Assembly: GCA_002238415.1 (NCBI GenBank)
Contig: MPMI01000017.1
Span: 44,957 to 108,956, forward strand
Source: Desulfurellaceae bacterium bin18
Lineage (GTDB): Bacteria > Desulfobacterota > Binatia > Bin18
Direction: 5' to 3'
DNA length: 64,000 bases
Part shown: in pieces, positions 24,247 through 33,472 of the stretch
Numbering within the stretch: position 1 is the stretch's first letter
How the letters are laid out: each line of letters begins with the position of its first letter
The notes under the pieces: model-generated
The model's database searches: none
What the model was told of the DNA's origin: nothing
The model's input: only the letters and a program-made list of their open reading frames with translations
Made by a program: the position numbers and the translations under genes

Positions 24247-25083
24247 TTAATGAATTTTCGGCATAACCTCGGCGGCAAAGCGCTCTATGCCGCTGCGGAA
24301 GGTGGCGGCATCAGAGTAGCGCCCTAGCCCCAGCACATAGTAATTGGCCCCGGCTTCTTTCATGGCCGATATACGGTCAATCATGGGTTCGGGACTGCCC
24401 TCGCGGATCATGCCGCCGACGATCAAGTCGGGCATGGACCGCCCGTGCTTTTCAGACTCCTCGCGTAAATGCGCGGCAACCTGGGCCAACTCTCCCGACT
24501 GGAGCCCGATCGGGTAATAGCCGTCGCCCCATTTGATGGTCCGTTCAATGGCCTTGGGGCCAGCCCCCCCAACCCAGATGGGTGGACGCGCCGGCCGCGG
24601 GGCAAAGACAAACTCGGGGAATTTGATGTGAGTCCCGTCGTACGCACTTACATCGTTATCAAACAACTGGTGGACGACTTCGAGGGTCTCGTTGGTAATG
24701 GCACCACGCTTGCGCGGGTCCACACCCAGGGCTTCAAATTCCGGCCGCATCCAGCCGACCCCGGCGCCCAGGATAAGTCGCTCCCCCGAGAGTTCCTGGA
24801 GGGTGGCCACCTGCTTGGCCAGATATACGGCCGGCCGGTAGGGAAAGACCAGGACGGAAATACCGAGCTGGATCCTCTGGGTCAGTGCGGCAAAATAGGC
24901 CAGCGTCGTCAGCGGCTCAAAATAGCGTCCGCCCGATCCTTCAGTTTGATCCGGCGGAATAGCCAGATGATCCACCACAAACGCGGCATCAAAGCCGGCC
25001 TCTTCCACGGCCTGTACGCAGGCGCCGAGCGTATCTCGGGTCGCGGCCGGACCCATATTGCGGATGACAACACCAAATTTCAT
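24247..25083 (-). CDS. LLM class F420-dependent oxidoreductase
   Basis: A luciferase-like TIM-barrel protein of 278 residues. Family features are GFDAAFVVDHLAIPP, LGISVLVFPYRPAVYLAKQV, ERLILGAGVGWMRPEFEALG and PPIWVGGAGPKAIERTIKWG. The short length and these motifs are those of the F420-dependent TIGR03619-like branch. Its start overlaps the stop of the upstream small gene by ATGA, implying translational coupling. A second, clearly related enzyme lies at 40126. Confidence 0.85.
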   Translation of the reverse strand: MKFGVVIRNMGPAATRDTLGACVQAVEEAGFDAAFVVDHLAIPPDQTEGSGGRYFEPLTTLAYFAALTQRIQLGISVLVFPYRPAVYLAKQVATLQELSGERLILGAGVGWMRPEFEALGVDPRKRGAITNETLEVVHQLFDNDVSAYDGTHIKFPEFVFAPRPARPPIWVGGAGPKAIERTIKWGDGYYPIGLQSGELAQVAAHLREESEKHGRSMPDLIVGGMIREGSPEPMIDRISAMKEAGANYYVLGLGRYSDAATFRSGIERFAAEVMPKIH

Positions 25084-25385
25084 GCGTCTTCTCCTTCGCC
25101 GTCTTGAAACAAACGTTCAGCCAATTCCTCGGCGAGCGCCGAACGCTCGTCCTTATCCTCTCGCAGCAGATCGAAAGACAGATTCATCAGCATTTTTCCG
25201 AGGACTTCGCGTTGGAGCACGTTGAGGCTGACAGCCTGCGGTTGTTCCTCTTCGAGCTGAGCCAGGAGGGTTTCCATGGAGCGTACCCCGGCATCGTTCT
25301 CCTGTCGCGCCAGCCGGTCGCCGGCCATGCCCGCAGCTTGATGGAGCAAAGCTGCTTCCTGGACTGTGAGGGGGTACGAGGACAT
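25080..25385 (-). CDS. Small hypothetical protein coupled to the LLM oxidoreductase
   Basis: The 101-residue, mostly helical, acidic protein is rich in Leu, Glu and Gln (LTVQEAALLHQAAGMAGDRLA; ALAEELAERLFQDGEGEDA). No catalytic motif or known family is recognised. It shares an ATGA overlap with the downstream LLM gene and lies 12 bases after leuD, so it is probably part of a leuC-leuD-hypothetical-LLM transcript. Confidence 0.6.
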   Translation of the reverse strand: MSSYPLTVQEAALLHQAAGMAGDRLARQENDAGVRSMETLLAQLEEEQPQAVSLNVLQREVLGKMLMNLSFDLLREDKDERSALAEELAERLFQDGEGEDA

Positions 25386-25397
25386 GACGGATATTTT

Positions 25398-26018
25398 CTA
25401 CCCCAAGTCGGGAAACAGCCAGGGTGCTTCGTTTTTGCGGCGTTGCTCATAGGCCGTGATATCGGCCTCTTTTTGCAGGGTGAGCCCGATTTCATCCAGG
25501 CCGTTCAGCAGACAGTCTTTCCGAAACGGATCAACGTCGAAATGAAAACTCGTCCCTCCCGGTGTGGTGACGGTTTGGGCCGCAAGGTCCACGCTGAGTT
25601 GATAGCCCGGCTGGGGTTCGACTTCTTTGAATAATTGATCGACTTCCGCGTTTGTGAGGACAAGTGGCAGCATACCGTTTTTGAAGCAGTTGTTAAAAAA
25701 GATGTCGGCAAAGCTGGGGGCGATAACGCATCGAAAACCGTGGTCCAATAAGGCCCACGGCGCGTGCTCGCGCGACGAGCCACAGCCGAAATTAGCCCGC
25801 GCCAGGAGAATACTCGCGCCATCATAGCGGGGTTGATTCAAGACAAATCCGTCCTGGGGATTGCCGTCGCTGGTGTAGCGCCAATCCGAGAACAAGCCTT
25901 CCCGCAGGCCCGTGCGCTTAATGGTCTTGAGGTACTGCTTGGGAATAATTTGATCGGTATCAACATTCACCCGGTCGAGCGGGGCAACAATACCTGTAAG
26001 CGTAGTAAAAGCGTCCAT
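25398..26018 (-). CDS. leuD: 3-isopropylmalate dehydratase small subunit
   Basis: The LeuD pattern is complete in 206 residues: [41 protein letters not shown] and [15 protein letters not shown]. With LeuC it isomerises isopropylmalate in leucine biosynthesis. The ATG at 26018 gives the normal N-terminus ([16 protein letters not shown]); the open frame beyond it is inside the end of leuC. It starts 19 bases after leuC. Confidence 0.95.
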   Translation of the reverse strand: MDAFTTLTGIVAPLDRVNVDTDQIIPKQYLKTIKRTGLREGLFSDWRYTSDGNPQDGFVLNQPRYDGASILLARANFGCGSSREHAPWALLDHGFRCVIAPSFADIFFNNCFKNGMLPLVLTNAEVDQLFKEVEPQPGYQLSVDLAAQTVTTPGGTSFHFDVDPFRKDCLLNGLDEIGLTLQKEADITAYEQRRKNEAPWLFPDLG

Positions 26019-26037
26019 ATGCGTCTCCAATAGGGGT

Positions 26038-27441
26038 CTAGCGCCAGTTTCTGATATCGACAAAGCGGCCCTCAATGGCGGCGGCGGCGGCCATGGCCGG
26101 GGAGACCAGATGGGTGCGCCCGCCCTTGCCCTGACGGCCTTCAAAATTGCGGTTGCTGGTTGAAGCGCAGCGCTCGCCCGGCTGAAGGGTGTCGGCGTTC
26201 ATGGCCAAACACATGGAACAGCCGGCCTCGCGCCACTCGAAACCCGCCTCCTTAAAAACGACGTCGAGCCCCTCGTCCTCGGCTTGTTTTTTGATCAGGC
26301 CGGAGCCTGGCACCACCATGGCGTTGACCGTCGAGGCGACTTGCCTGCCCTTTGCATACTGGGCGGCAATGCGCAGGTCTTCAATGCGTGAGTTGGTACA
26401 GGAGCCGATAAAGACCCGGTCGACCGGAATGGCCGTTATGGGGGTTCCGGCCTTCAGATCCATATAGGCCAGCGCCCGCTGCGTAGCCTCTTGGATTTCC
26501 GGCGAGGGCATGGCGGCCGGGTCTGGTACAGCCCCGGTAATATCGGTGACCATACCCGGATTCGTGCCCCAGGTGACCTGGGGGGCGATGTCTTCCGCTC
26601 GCAGCTCGATGGTCTTGTCGAAGCTGGCGTCCGGGTCTGAGGGCAGTTGCTGCCAGGCTGCCACCGCTTGCTCGAACAGCTGGCCCTTGGGCGCAAACGG
26701 GCGATCTTTGATATAGGCAAACGTCTGTTCGTCCGGCGCAACCATACCGGCCCGCGCGCCGCCCTCAATGGACATATTGCACAGCGTCATACGGCCTTCC
26801 ATGGACAGTGCCCGGATGGCCGAACCCGTGTATTCGATGACATGCCCGGTTCCGCCGGCCGTTCCGATTTTACCGATAATGGCCAGGATAATGTCTTTGG
26901 CAGAACACTGTGCGGACAACACGCCCTCCACTCGCACCTGCATAGTCTTGGCTTTCTTTTGGAGCAGGCATTGTGAGGCCAATACGTGCTCAACCTCGCT
27001 TGTGCCGATACCAAAGGCCAGCGCGCCAAACGCGCCGTGCGTGGCGGTATGGGAATCCCCGCACACAATGATCATACCCGGCAGGGTGAGTCCTTGCTCC
27101 GGCCCGATCACATGCACAATGCCTTGGCGGATGTCGTCTATGTCGAAAATCGGGACGCCGGTTGCCCGACAGTTCTCCTGGAGGGCTTCGATCTGCTTGG
27201 CTGCGACGGCATCTTCAATGGGCTTGTCCCGGTCCGTTGTCGGCACGTTATGGTCGGGCACGGCTATTGTCGCCTGGGTGCGGCGCACGTTGCGGCCGGC
27301 CAGTTGCAGGCCCTCAAACGCCTGTGGAGAAGTCACTTCATGGGTGAGGTGACGATCAACATAGAGGAGCGCCGTGCCGTCCGCTTCGGTTCGCACCACG
27401 TGCGACTCCCAGATTTTTTCAAACATTGTCTTGCTCGCCAT
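26038..27441 (-). CDS. leuC: 3-isopropylmalate dehydratase large subunit
   Basis: A 467-residue aconitase-family protein with [20 protein letters not shown] and the three [4Fe-4S] cysteines in [15 protein letters not shown] and [10 protein letters not shown]. The length matches the bacterial heterodimeric LeuC type. AAAGGGG precedes the ATG. It is the promoter-proximal gene of the leuCD pair. The other leucine pathway genes (leuA, leuB) are not in this window. Confidence 0.95.
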   Translation of the reverse strand: MASKTMFEKIWESHVVRTEADGTALLYVDRHLTHEVTSPQAFEGLQLAGRNVRRTQATIAVPDHNVPTTDRDKPIEDAVAAKQIEALQENCRATGVPIFDIDDIRQGIVHVIGPEQGLTLPGMIIVCGDSHTATHGAFGALAFGIGTSEVEHVLASQCLLQKKAKTMQVRVEGVLSAQCSAKDIILAIIGKIGTAGGTGHVIEYTGSAIRALSMEGRMTLCNMSIEGGARAGMVAPDEQTFAYIKDRPFAPKGQLFEQAVAAWQQLPSDPDASFDKTIELRAEDIAPQVTWGTNPGMVTDITGAVPDPAAMPSPEIQEATQRALAYMDLKAGTPITAIPVDRVFIGSCTNSRIEDLRIAAQYAKGRQVASTVNAMVVPGSGLIKKQAEDEGLDVVFKEAGFEWREAGCSMCLAMNADTLQPGERCASTSNRNFEGRQGKGGRTHLVSPAMAAAAAIEGRFVDIRNWR

Positions 27442-27643
27442 GATCTACCCCTTTATGTCATATCTTTCCTTTGGGCCGTGGCTGCTGAAAGAGCTATACC
27501 TTTCTCAGATTTGGTAGGGGCTGGCAAGATGGAAGGAGCGGAGACGGTATGGTAGGATAGCGCACCTGAGTAAGTGGGCATGGGCCAGCATGTCCCAGCG
27601 CCTTAAAAAACCAGACCAGAGATGATCATGCAGGGAGAATTTC

Positions 27644-28504
27644 ATGGGTGAATGGACCGTTGATATCAATGAAAAAGACTTTGAGCAGGACGTGCTTGAA
27701 CGCTCGTACAGCGTCCCTGTTGTGTTGGATTTTTGGGCCCCGTGGTGCGGTCCGTGTCGTGCCATCGGCCCGGTGCTGGAGAAACTCGCGGACGAACAAG
27801 CCGGTAAGTTTGTCCTGGCAAAGGTGAATGTCGATGAAAACCCCGCCCTGGCCCAATCCTTTCAGATCAGCAGCATTCCGGCGGTGAAGGCCGTCAAGGC
27901 GGGCGCTATTGCCAACGAGTTTCTGGGCGCTGTGCCCGAGCCGACGATTCGCCAATTTATTGAGGACCTGCTGCCCTCCGAGGCCGACGCGCTGGCCCAG
28001 CAAGGCCAAGACCTGCAAGATCAGGGAAAGGAGCAAGGGGCCGAGAGTCTCTATCGCGCCGCCCTCTCAAAGGACGAGCGGCAGCCGAAAGCACTGCTTG
28101 GGCTGGCCCGTCTTCTGATGGGTAAGGAAGAGCACGCGGATGCGCTTGCCTTACTGGGTCGTATTCCGCCGCATACTCGGGAGTATGACGAAGCGCAGCA
28201 GGTAGCCGCTCAGATACGCGTCAAACAGACCGGAGCCAGCGCCGATGAAGAGGCCGCTTGTCGCGAGAAAATTGAGGCTGATCCGAACGATCTGGACACA
28301 CGGTTTGACCTTGCCCAGATTCTGGCTGCTTCGACTCGCTATGAAGAGGCGCTTGCCGAATATCTGGAGATCGTGAAGAAAGACCGCACCTTCCGGGACG
28401 AAGGCGCGCGGAAAGCCATGCTCGAAATTTTTGAGGTGGTTGGCGCTCGGAGTGAATTAGCTGATCGATACCGGTCGGAAATGGCCAAGGTGTTGTTCAG
28501 TTAG
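27644..28504 (+). CDS. cnoX: Thioredoxin-TPR protein (CnoX/YbbN type)
   Basis: The N-terminal thioredoxin domain has WAPWCGPCR (C35, C38). About 170 helical residues with TPR-like repeats follow (ALLGLARLLMGKEEHADALAL, and LDTRFDLAQILAASTRYEEAL). This domain order is that of CnoX/YbbN, a chaperedoxin that protects proteins and hands them to chaperones. Unlike the E. coli protein, both active-site cysteines are kept, so it may also be redox active. GGGAG lies before the ATG. It is divergent from leuC. Confidence 0.88.
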   Translation: MGEWTVDINEKDFEQDVLERSYSVPVVLDFWAPWCGPCRAIGPVLEKLADEQAGKFVLAKVNVDENPALAQSFQISSIPAVKAVKAGAIANEFLGAVPEPTIRQFIEDLLPSEADALAQQGQDLQDQGKEQGAESLYRAALSKDERQPKALLGLARLLMGKEEHADALALLGRIPPHTREYDEAQQVAAQIRVKQTGASADEEAACREKIEADPNDLDTRFDLAQILAASTRYEEALAEYLEIVKKDRTFRDEGARKAMLEIFEVVGARSELADRYRSEMAKVLFS

Positions 28505-28545
28505 GTGCGGCAGGTTGGGTGGGCGAAGCGCCATTCGACGATTCT

Positions 28546-29421
28546 CTACGCTAACGCCCACTCCTCACCTTCGTTTTTCACCACACCTTCTTTTTCCAGC
28601 TTAATCAGGTGGGACTGCACGGAGTTCCCGGCCGCGGCGTGCAGAAACTCGGGCACGTCCACATAAATACGCTTCACCATGTCTGGAATTCTGGTCAGTC
28701 CGGCGTCAAGTGCGTCCAGCACCTGCTGCTCGCGCAACTCGCGGTGGGCGATGTAGGCGTTCAGTTTTTTATACGGCTCGCGAATCGCCGGGCCGTGAGC
28801 GGGATAAATCACCGATAGATCAAGGTCGAGCAGCTTGCGCAGTGAGGCCATATAGTCAATCAAGCCGCCGCCTTCTTCCGGCACGACCGTCGTTCCGGCC
28901 CCCAGCACCAAGTCTCCGGTGAAGAGCGCTTTTTCCTCTTCGAGGTAGTAACACAGATGGTCCTTGGCATGACCCGGCGTATGGATCGCGTGCAGGGTGG
29001 CCCCGTCGGTCTCGATGGTGGCGCCGTCTTCGATATAGGTCAGTGGAAAATCATACGCCCGATCTTTTTCCGGCCAGCGATGTTTTGAGACGCTGAGTTC
29101 GCCAAAACGTTTCTGCACATTGGGGACCCCGCCGATGTGGTCCTGATGGACATGGGTGAGGACAATCTCCTGGAGTTCGTTGGCGCCCTTGGTTTCGGAC
29201 AGGCCCTGTTCCAATAAGGGGTCGTACACTTCCAGGCCGATCCCCGTGTCGAGCAGCAGTGGCCGTTTGCTCGTGCCAACCAGATAAGTATTGGTTCCGG
29301 GTCCGGTGAACGGCCCGGGGTTTTGACCAAGCACGGTCGCAACCCGACCGCTCCAGGTGTCGAAGTCGGGCAGCTTCAGCCCGGCCATGGTATCCGTAAC
29401 AACACGTTGTGGTTGGGTCAT
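28546..29421 (-). CDS. MBL-fold metallo-hydrolase (LACTB2-like)
   Basis: The metallo-beta-lactamase motif LTHVHQDHIGG (H90, H92, D94, H95), a GHAKDHLCYYLEE segment and GDLVLGAG are in order within 291 residues. The C-terminal 90 residues look like a winged helix (SHLIKLEKEGVVK), the arrangement seen in LACTB2-like hydrolases. It starts two bases after the acyl-CoA dehydrogenase stop with AAGGAG inside that gene's end, so the two are an operon. A thioester or lactone substrate is possible. Confidence 0.85.
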   Translation of the reverse strand: MTQPQRVVTDTMAGLKLPDFDTWSGRVATVLGQNPGPFTGPGTNTYLVGTSKRPLLLDTGIGLEVYDPLLEQGLSETKGANELQEIVLTHVHQDHIGGVPNVQKRFGELSVSKHRWPEKDRAYDFPLTYIEDGATIETDGATLHAIHTPGHAKDHLCYYLEEEKALFTGDLVLGAGTTVVPEEGGGLIDYMASLRKLLDLDLSVIYPAHGPAIREPYKKLNAYIAHRELREQQVLDALDAGLTRIPDMVKRIYVDVPEFLHAAAGNSVQSHLIKLEKEGVVKNEGEEWALA

Positions 29422-29423
29422 TC

Positions 29424-30590
29424 TCAGCTCCTTAGCAGGTTGGCGGCAATGGTTTTGAGTTGCATATTTGAGGTGCCCTCATAGATTTTGCCGATCTTGG
29501 CATCCCGGTAGAACTTCTCGGCCGGATAGTCTTTGGTAAAGCCCACGCCGCCGAAAATCTCCAGGGAACGTGAGGCGACCCGTTCCCCGACCTGGGAGCA
29601 AAAGAATTTGGTCATGGCCGCGGAATGGGCAAACGGCTGTCCGCTCTCTTTGAGGCGGGCGGTGTTATACACCATCAGCCGGGCGGCTTCGATCTCGGTC
29701 GCCAGTTCGGCCAACTCGAATTGGACGGCCTGAAAATCCGTAATCGCCCGCCCAAACTGTGAACGCTCTCTGGCATAGCCCAGCGCACACTCAAAGGCCC
29801 CCTGGGCCAGACCGGTCATTTGCGCTCCGATCCCAATCCGACCCTCGTTCAGGGTCTCAATCGCGACTTTATAGCCCTGGCCGATCTCCCCCACGACTTG
29901 GCTGCGCGGCACCCGGACGTCTTCGAGAATCAGCTCACAGGTCGAACTGGCGCGAATGCCCAGCTTATCCTCTTTTTTCCCGACGCTGAAACCTGGCATA
30001 TCGCGTTCGACCATGAAGGCGGTCACGCCCTTATAGCCCTTGTCCGGGTCGGCATTGGCAAAGAGCAGATACACGCCGGCTTCTGCGCCATTGGTGGTCC
30101 ACATCTTTTGGCCGTTCAGCACAAAGGTGTCGCCATCCGGCCGCGCGCGGGTCTGCATGGCAAAGGCGTCGCTCCCGGAACCGGACTCGGATAAGGCATA
30201 GGCCCCGACCGTGTCCGTGGCCAGGCGGGGGAAAAACTGAGCTTTTTGGTCAGGGTTGAGCCAGCGGACGAGGGCATTGTTGACCAGGGTATTCTGGACA
30301 TCCACACAGGTGGCGACCGCCGGGTCAACCCGCGCAAATTCTTCAATGGCCAGAATCGACATAAAGAAACTGGCATCCGCGCCGCCATAGCTGGCGGGGA
30401 TTTCGATGCCCATGACCCCCAGGTCAAAGAGTTGGGCAATCAGCTCCTGGGGGATCTTGGCCGCGCGGTCCATCTCCATGACGTGGGGTTTGACCTGTTC
30501 CTCGGCGAACTCCCGCACCATCGTCCGAAATAATTCTTCTTCCTCACTCAGCGTCGCCAGAGGCAGATGTGTCGCGTGATCCATAGACAT
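29424..30590 (-). CDS. Acyl-CoA dehydrogenase
   Basis: The three ACAD domains are complete in 388 residues: helical N-terminus, the FAD-contacting YALSESGSGSDAFAM and MWTTNGAEAG middle, and the C-terminal EIFGGVGFTKDYPAEKFYRD then KIGKIYEGTSNMQ. The Glu in YEGTS is the usual catalytic base of short/medium-chain and branched-chain enzymes. It oxidises an acyl-CoA at the alpha-beta bond and passes electrons to ETF. AGGGGGGAAG precedes the start. Confidence 0.93.
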   Translation of the reverse strand: MSMDHATHLPLATLSEEEELFRTMVREFAEEQVKPHVMEMDRAAKIPQELIAQLFDLGVMGIEIPASYGGADASFFMSILAIEEFARVDPAVATCVDVQNTLVNNALVRWLNPDQKAQFFPRLATDTVGAYALSESGSGSDAFAMQTRARPDGDTFVLNGQKMWTTNGAEAGVYLLFANADPDKGYKGVTAFMVERDMPGFSVGKKEDKLGIRASSTCELILEDVRVPRSQVVGEIGQGYKVAIETLNEGRIGIGAQMTGLAQGAFECALGYARERSQFGRAITDFQAVQFELAELATEIEAARLMVYNTARLKESGQPFAHSAAMTKFFCSQVGERVASRSLEIFGGVGFTKDYPAEKFYRDAKIGKIYEGTSNMQLKTIAANLLRS

Positions 30591-30696
30591 CTTCCCCCCT
30601 TGTTCGGTTGGATGGTGTCATTGTTGGCATGTTGTTTCTCGTATGTCCAGCCGGTATACCACCAAGAGAAAACGTTCGCGGAAAGTTTCCATTGCC

Positions 30697-31266
30697 ATGA
30701 AAATCGGACTCATCGCCGACTCGCATATCCCCGAGGCCATGCCCGAACTCCCGAGCCAGGTACGGACGGTGTTCGCCGGGGCTGACCTGATTGTCCACGC
30801 CGGCGACCTGCACTGCCTTGCCGTGCTGGACTGGCTCGAAGCAATCGCGCCGGTGGTGGCCTGTCGGGGCAATGGCGACGAAGGCTCGGGCGGACGCGCC
30901 GTCGTCCCGGAAGACCCTCGACTGCACGAGGCCGTTGTGACGCAGTGCGCCGGCTACACGCTGGGGCTGGTGCACGATGTGTTGGATCCGAACGAATATC
31001 CGCACTGGCCGATTGAGCGGACGATGGAGCGGGCCTTTGGTCGGCGGACCGATATTATTGTCTGCGGCCATACTCATGTCGAGCGGGTCCAGCGCTACGC
31101 CGATGTTCTGGTCATTAATCCCGGCAGTCCGACCTATCCGCACAATTACGCGGCCCAGCCGGGCACGGTTGGCATGCTGACCCTGGAAGAGGGTGGTGGC
31201 GGCACGGTTGAGATCATAGATCTCAAGACGCTTGCCGTGTTGCCGGAATTTTCGACGACGTTCTGA
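30697..31266 (+). CDS. YfcE/MJ0936-type metallophosphoesterase
   Basis: The calcineurin-like motifs are DSH (in MKIGLIADSH), AGDLH, RGNGDEG and CGHTHVERVQ, followed by the NPGSPTYPHN ending, in 189 residues. Members are small phosphodiesterases with broad in vitro activity. The ATG at 30697 begins the family sequence; 18 extra codons upstream do not match. It is divergent from the acyl-CoA dehydrogenase and convergent with moaA. Confidence 0.87.
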   Translation: MKIGLIADSHIPEAMPELPSQVRTVFAGADLIVHAGDLHCLAVLDWLEAIAPVVACRGNGDEGSGGRAVVPEDPRLHEAVVTQCAGYTLGLVHDVLDPNEYPHWPIERTMERAFGRRTDIIVCGHTHVERVQRYADVLVINPGSPTYPHNYAAQPGTVGMLTLEEGGGGTVEIIDLKTLAVLPEFSTTF

Positions 31267-31296
31267 CTTGAGCGGCGTGTCCCAGGTAGCGCGACT

Positions 31297-32310
31297 CTAC
31301 CCACCCAGACTAATCATCTCGATTTTTTTATGCTCTTTGGGGTCGTAGCCGGCTCCCGAACGTAGAGCGGCCAAGCGTTCTTCCGAGTAGCGGTCTGTCC
31401 GCTGGAGCCAGACCTGTTGCAGCACGTCGAGCAGCCTGTCATCGCTGGCCCCACCGCGCAGCAGGACCTTGAGGTTGTGACCGGTGTTGGCAAAGAGACA
31501 GGTCACCAGTCTGCCGTCCGCGGTCAGCCGCGCACGCGTACAAGACGCACAGAACGGCTCGGTGACCGAGGCGATTACCCCGATATCACCGCTGCCGTCG
31601 ACACATTGATAGTCCACCGACGGTGCGCTGCCGCCTTTTCGGCCGATCTCCCGCAGGGGAAAGCGCGTGTTGATAATGTCCAGGATTTCCTGCTTGGGCA
31701 CGATGGTGTCCGACTGCCAGTGATTGGCATTGCCCACATCCATGAACTCGATGAAACGGATGGCAAAGCCGTGCTCAAGCGAGAACGTCACCAGATCGAT
31801 AATCTCGTCGTCATTCACGCCGCGTTCGATGACCGCGTTGAGCTTAATCGGCGAGAACCCGTGCTCCTTGGCCACAAACAGGCCGTGCAGAACTTTCTGC
31901 AAGTCGCCGCGCTTGGTGATGCGTCGAAAACGGTCGGGTTTGAGGCTGTCGAGGCTGACGTTCAGCCGGCGTAAGCCAGCCGCTCTCAGGGCCTGGGCTT
32001 TTTCCGCCAGGGTTGAGCCGTTCGTGGTGAGGCAGAGATCACGCAGGCCGTCGAGGTCGGACAGGCTTTTGACGAGTTGCTCAAGGTCACGCCGGGCCAG
32101 GGGCTCGCCTCCGGTCAAACGAATTTTTTCAACCCCAAGCTGAATAAACAGGCGGGCCAAGCGTGTGATTTCCTCAAACGTCAGCACCTCGCTCTTGTCA
32201 AGCCAGTCGTAGTCGTCCAGCGGCATGCAATAGGTGCAGCGAAAATTGCACCGGTCGGTGACGGAAATGCGCAGGTCCCTGACCGGGCGTTGCAGTGTAT
32301 CGAACAACAT
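31297..32310 (-). CDS. moaA: GTP 3',8-cyclase (molybdenum cofactor biosynthesis)
   Basis: The radical-SAM cluster motif CNFRCTYC (C21, C25, C28) sits after RDLRISVTDR. The C-terminal second [4Fe-4S] cluster motif is CASCTRARLTADGRLVTC, and the chain ends in GG as MoaA must. Length 337 residues is normal. It makes the first intermediate of molybdopterin. AAGGAG and a good promoter lie upstream. No other moa gene is in the window. Confidence 0.95.
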   Translation of the reverse strand: MLFDTLQRPVRDLRISVTDRCNFRCTYCMPLDDYDWLDKSEVLTFEEITRLARLFIQLGVEKIRLTGGEPLARRDLEQLVKSLSDLDGLRDLCLTTNGSTLAEKAQALRAAGLRRLNVSLDSLKPDRFRRITKRGDLQKVLHGLFVAKEHGFSPIKLNAVIERGVNDDEIIDLVTFSLEHGFAIRFIEFMDVGNANHWQSDTIVPKQEILDIINTRFPLREIGRKGGSAPSVDYQCVDGSGDIGVIASVTEPFCASCTRARLTADGRLVTCLFANTGHNLKVLLRGGASDDRLLDVLQQVWLQRTDRYSEERLAALRSGAGYDPKEHKKIEMISLGG

Positions 32311-32331
32311 GAAGTCTCCTTAAGGCTGCCT

Positions 32332-32359
32332 ATTATAATGATTTTAGCTCGCGAGCCAA
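32332..32359 (-). promoter_or_regulatory. Sigma70-type promoter of moaA
   Basis: Read on the minus strand: TTGGCT, a 16-base spacer and a perfect TATAAT (32332-32337). The -10 box lies 22 bases before the moaA start, leaving room for the AAGGAG site. A CTCGCGAG palindrome falls in the spacer and may be a regulator site. Confidence 0.6.
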
Positions 32360-32427
32360 GACGGGGTTTGGCAGGGCTCTCAACCTGAAAGATTGACAAA
32401 ATATAATACAAAATAAATGCTATATGT

Positions 32428-32662
32428 ATGACCCAAACAATATCTCCTTCGTATAGATGCCTCGCTTCTAAAGGAAATTGACCTCGCCGGCCGGGCAGAT
32501 AAACGGGACCGGTCCGAAGTGGTTCGCGAGGCCCTGGAACTCTGGCTTCAACGGCGCTCTCTGGCCGAGAAGGTCCGGCTCCACAGAGAAGGATATGAGC
32601 GGCATCCCGTAAGCCAAGACGAATTTACGCTCGTACTGGGAGCCCAGGCATGGCCGAAGTAA
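32428..32662 (+). pseudogene. Ribbon-helix-helix (CopG/MazE-like) antitoxin broken by a one-base frameshift
   Basis: From 32428 the sequence reads MTQTIS, then shifts by one base near 32445-32449 and continues as RIDASLLKEIDLAGRAD, RSEVVREALELWLQ and a tail ending AQAWPK at TAA 32660-32662. Joined, these give a normal RHH antitoxin of about 78 residues. In the actual frame the start runs into TGA after 17 codons. No toxin gene follows; an intact vapBC pair starts 60 bases later. Confidence 0.75.
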
Positions 32663-32687
32663 ATCGCGGGGGGTGAGAAAATTCTGT

Positions 32688-32716
32688 TTGACGTATTGAT
32701 GTCTGATTCATATGTA
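32688..32716 (+). promoter_or_regulatory. Sigma70-type promoter placed for leaderless vapB mRNA
   Basis: TTGACG (32688-32693), a 17-base spacer and TATGTA (32711-32716). Initiation 7-8 bases downstream would fall on the vapB ATG at 32724. There is no Shine-Dalgarno sequence in the 7 bases between the -10 box and the start codon. Confidence 0.55.
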
Positions 32717-32731
32717 CTGATGCATGCGTAC
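32714..32731. promoter_or_regulatory. Imperfect 18-bp palindrome over the vapB start (candidate VapB operator)
   Basis: GTAC (32714-32717) and GTAC (32728-32731) flank a central ATGCAT (32720-32725). The dyad overlaps both the -10 box and the start codon. RHH antitoxins repress their own promoter by binding such dyads, so this is a likely autoregulation site. Confidence 0.45.
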
Positions 32732-32975
32732 AACCATCCGACTCGATGATGAACTGCTCGCCTCAACCAAGCAACTCGCCCTCCAAACAGGGCGAACCCT
32801 GACTGCGGTCATCGAAGACGCGTTGCGGGAAGTGTTGGCTCGACATCAGAACCAGAAGAAAAAAGACCGGGTCCGACTTACAACGGTCAAGGGGAAGGGG
32901 CTGCTGCCAGGCGTTGATCTGGATGATGCTGCCTCGCTGGCTGACCTGATGGAGCAAGAAGATGCTGCTCCCTGA
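32724..32975 (+). CDS. vapB: VapB-type ribbon-helix-helix antitoxin
   Basis: The 83 residues begin MRTTIRLDDELLASTKQLA, an RHH DNA-binding fold, followed by helix RTLTAVIEDALREVLARH and an acidic toxin-binding tail (GVDLDDAASLADLMEQED). It neutralises the PIN toxin encoded next and represses the operon. It overlaps vapC by 14 bases, which keeps the pair translationally coupled. Confidence 0.87.
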   Translation: MRTTIRLDDELLASTKQLALQTGRTLTAVIEDALREVLARHQNQKKKDRVRLTTVKGKGLLPGVDLDDAASLADLMEQEDAAP

Positions 32976-33390
32976 TGTGAATGTGCTGGTATACGCCCAC
33001 CGGGAAGACGCGCCCGACCATGCACACTATCGGGCGTGGCTTGAAGACCTCCTCAATAGTGACCAAGCCTATGGGATGGCGGAGCTTGTCCTGAGTGGCT
33101 TCCTGAGGATAGTCACCCACTCTCGAATTTTTAATCCACCCAGCCCGCTGGCCTCGGCGTTGCAATTCGTTGAGCAGGTCAGACGACCGGCGCACTGTGT
33201 CATCGTGCGTCCGGGGCCGCGGCATTGGGAGATTTTTACCCGGTTGTGCCGGACCGTGAATGCGAAAGGAAATCTCATTCCTGATACCTATCTCGCAGCA
33301 CTCGCCCTTGAGTCCGGCAGCGAGTGGATCACAACAGATCGGGACTTCAGCCGTTTCCCCCGGCTTCGGTGGCGGCATCCCCTTGACTAG
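32962..33390 (+). CDS. vapC: VapC-type PIN-domain toxin
   Basis: The PIN-domain ribonuclease has 142 residues and the expected acidic residues: D5 in LLPDVNVLVYA, E41 in GMAELVLSG, D108 in LIPDTYLAALA and D126 in WITTDRDFSRF. VapC toxins cut tRNA or rRNA when the antitoxin is degraded. It ends 82 bases before the next operon. The pair is complete and seems intact. Confidence 0.9.
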   Translation: MLLPDVNVLVYAHREDAPDHAHYRAWLEDLLNSDQAYGMAELVLSGFLRIVTHSRIFNPPSPLASALQFVEQVRRPAHCVIVRPGPRHWEIFTRLCRTVNAKGNLIPDTYLAALALESGSEWITTDRDFSRFPRLRWRHPLD

Positions 33391-33413
33391 ATCCCATCGG
33401 GTATGCGCACGCG

Positions 33414-33443
33414 TTGCTGATATCCGTAAGTCTCGGCTAAGAT
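33414..33443 (+). promoter_or_regulatory. Possible promoter of the 33473-38618 catabolic cluster
   Basis: TTGCTG, an 18-base spacer and TAAGAT lie 30 bases before the first gene. Both boxes are imperfect, so this is tentative. It is the only promoter-like sequence in the short gap between vapC and the SDR. Confidence 0.35.
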
Positions 33444-33472
33444 AACCCGGCTTTTCAGCGGAGGAGGAATGC

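Noticed and set aside
28505..28545. Possible terminator between the thioredoxin-TPR and MBL genes
   Set aside because: Only a 4-base GGCG/CGCC stem is visible, too weak to call.
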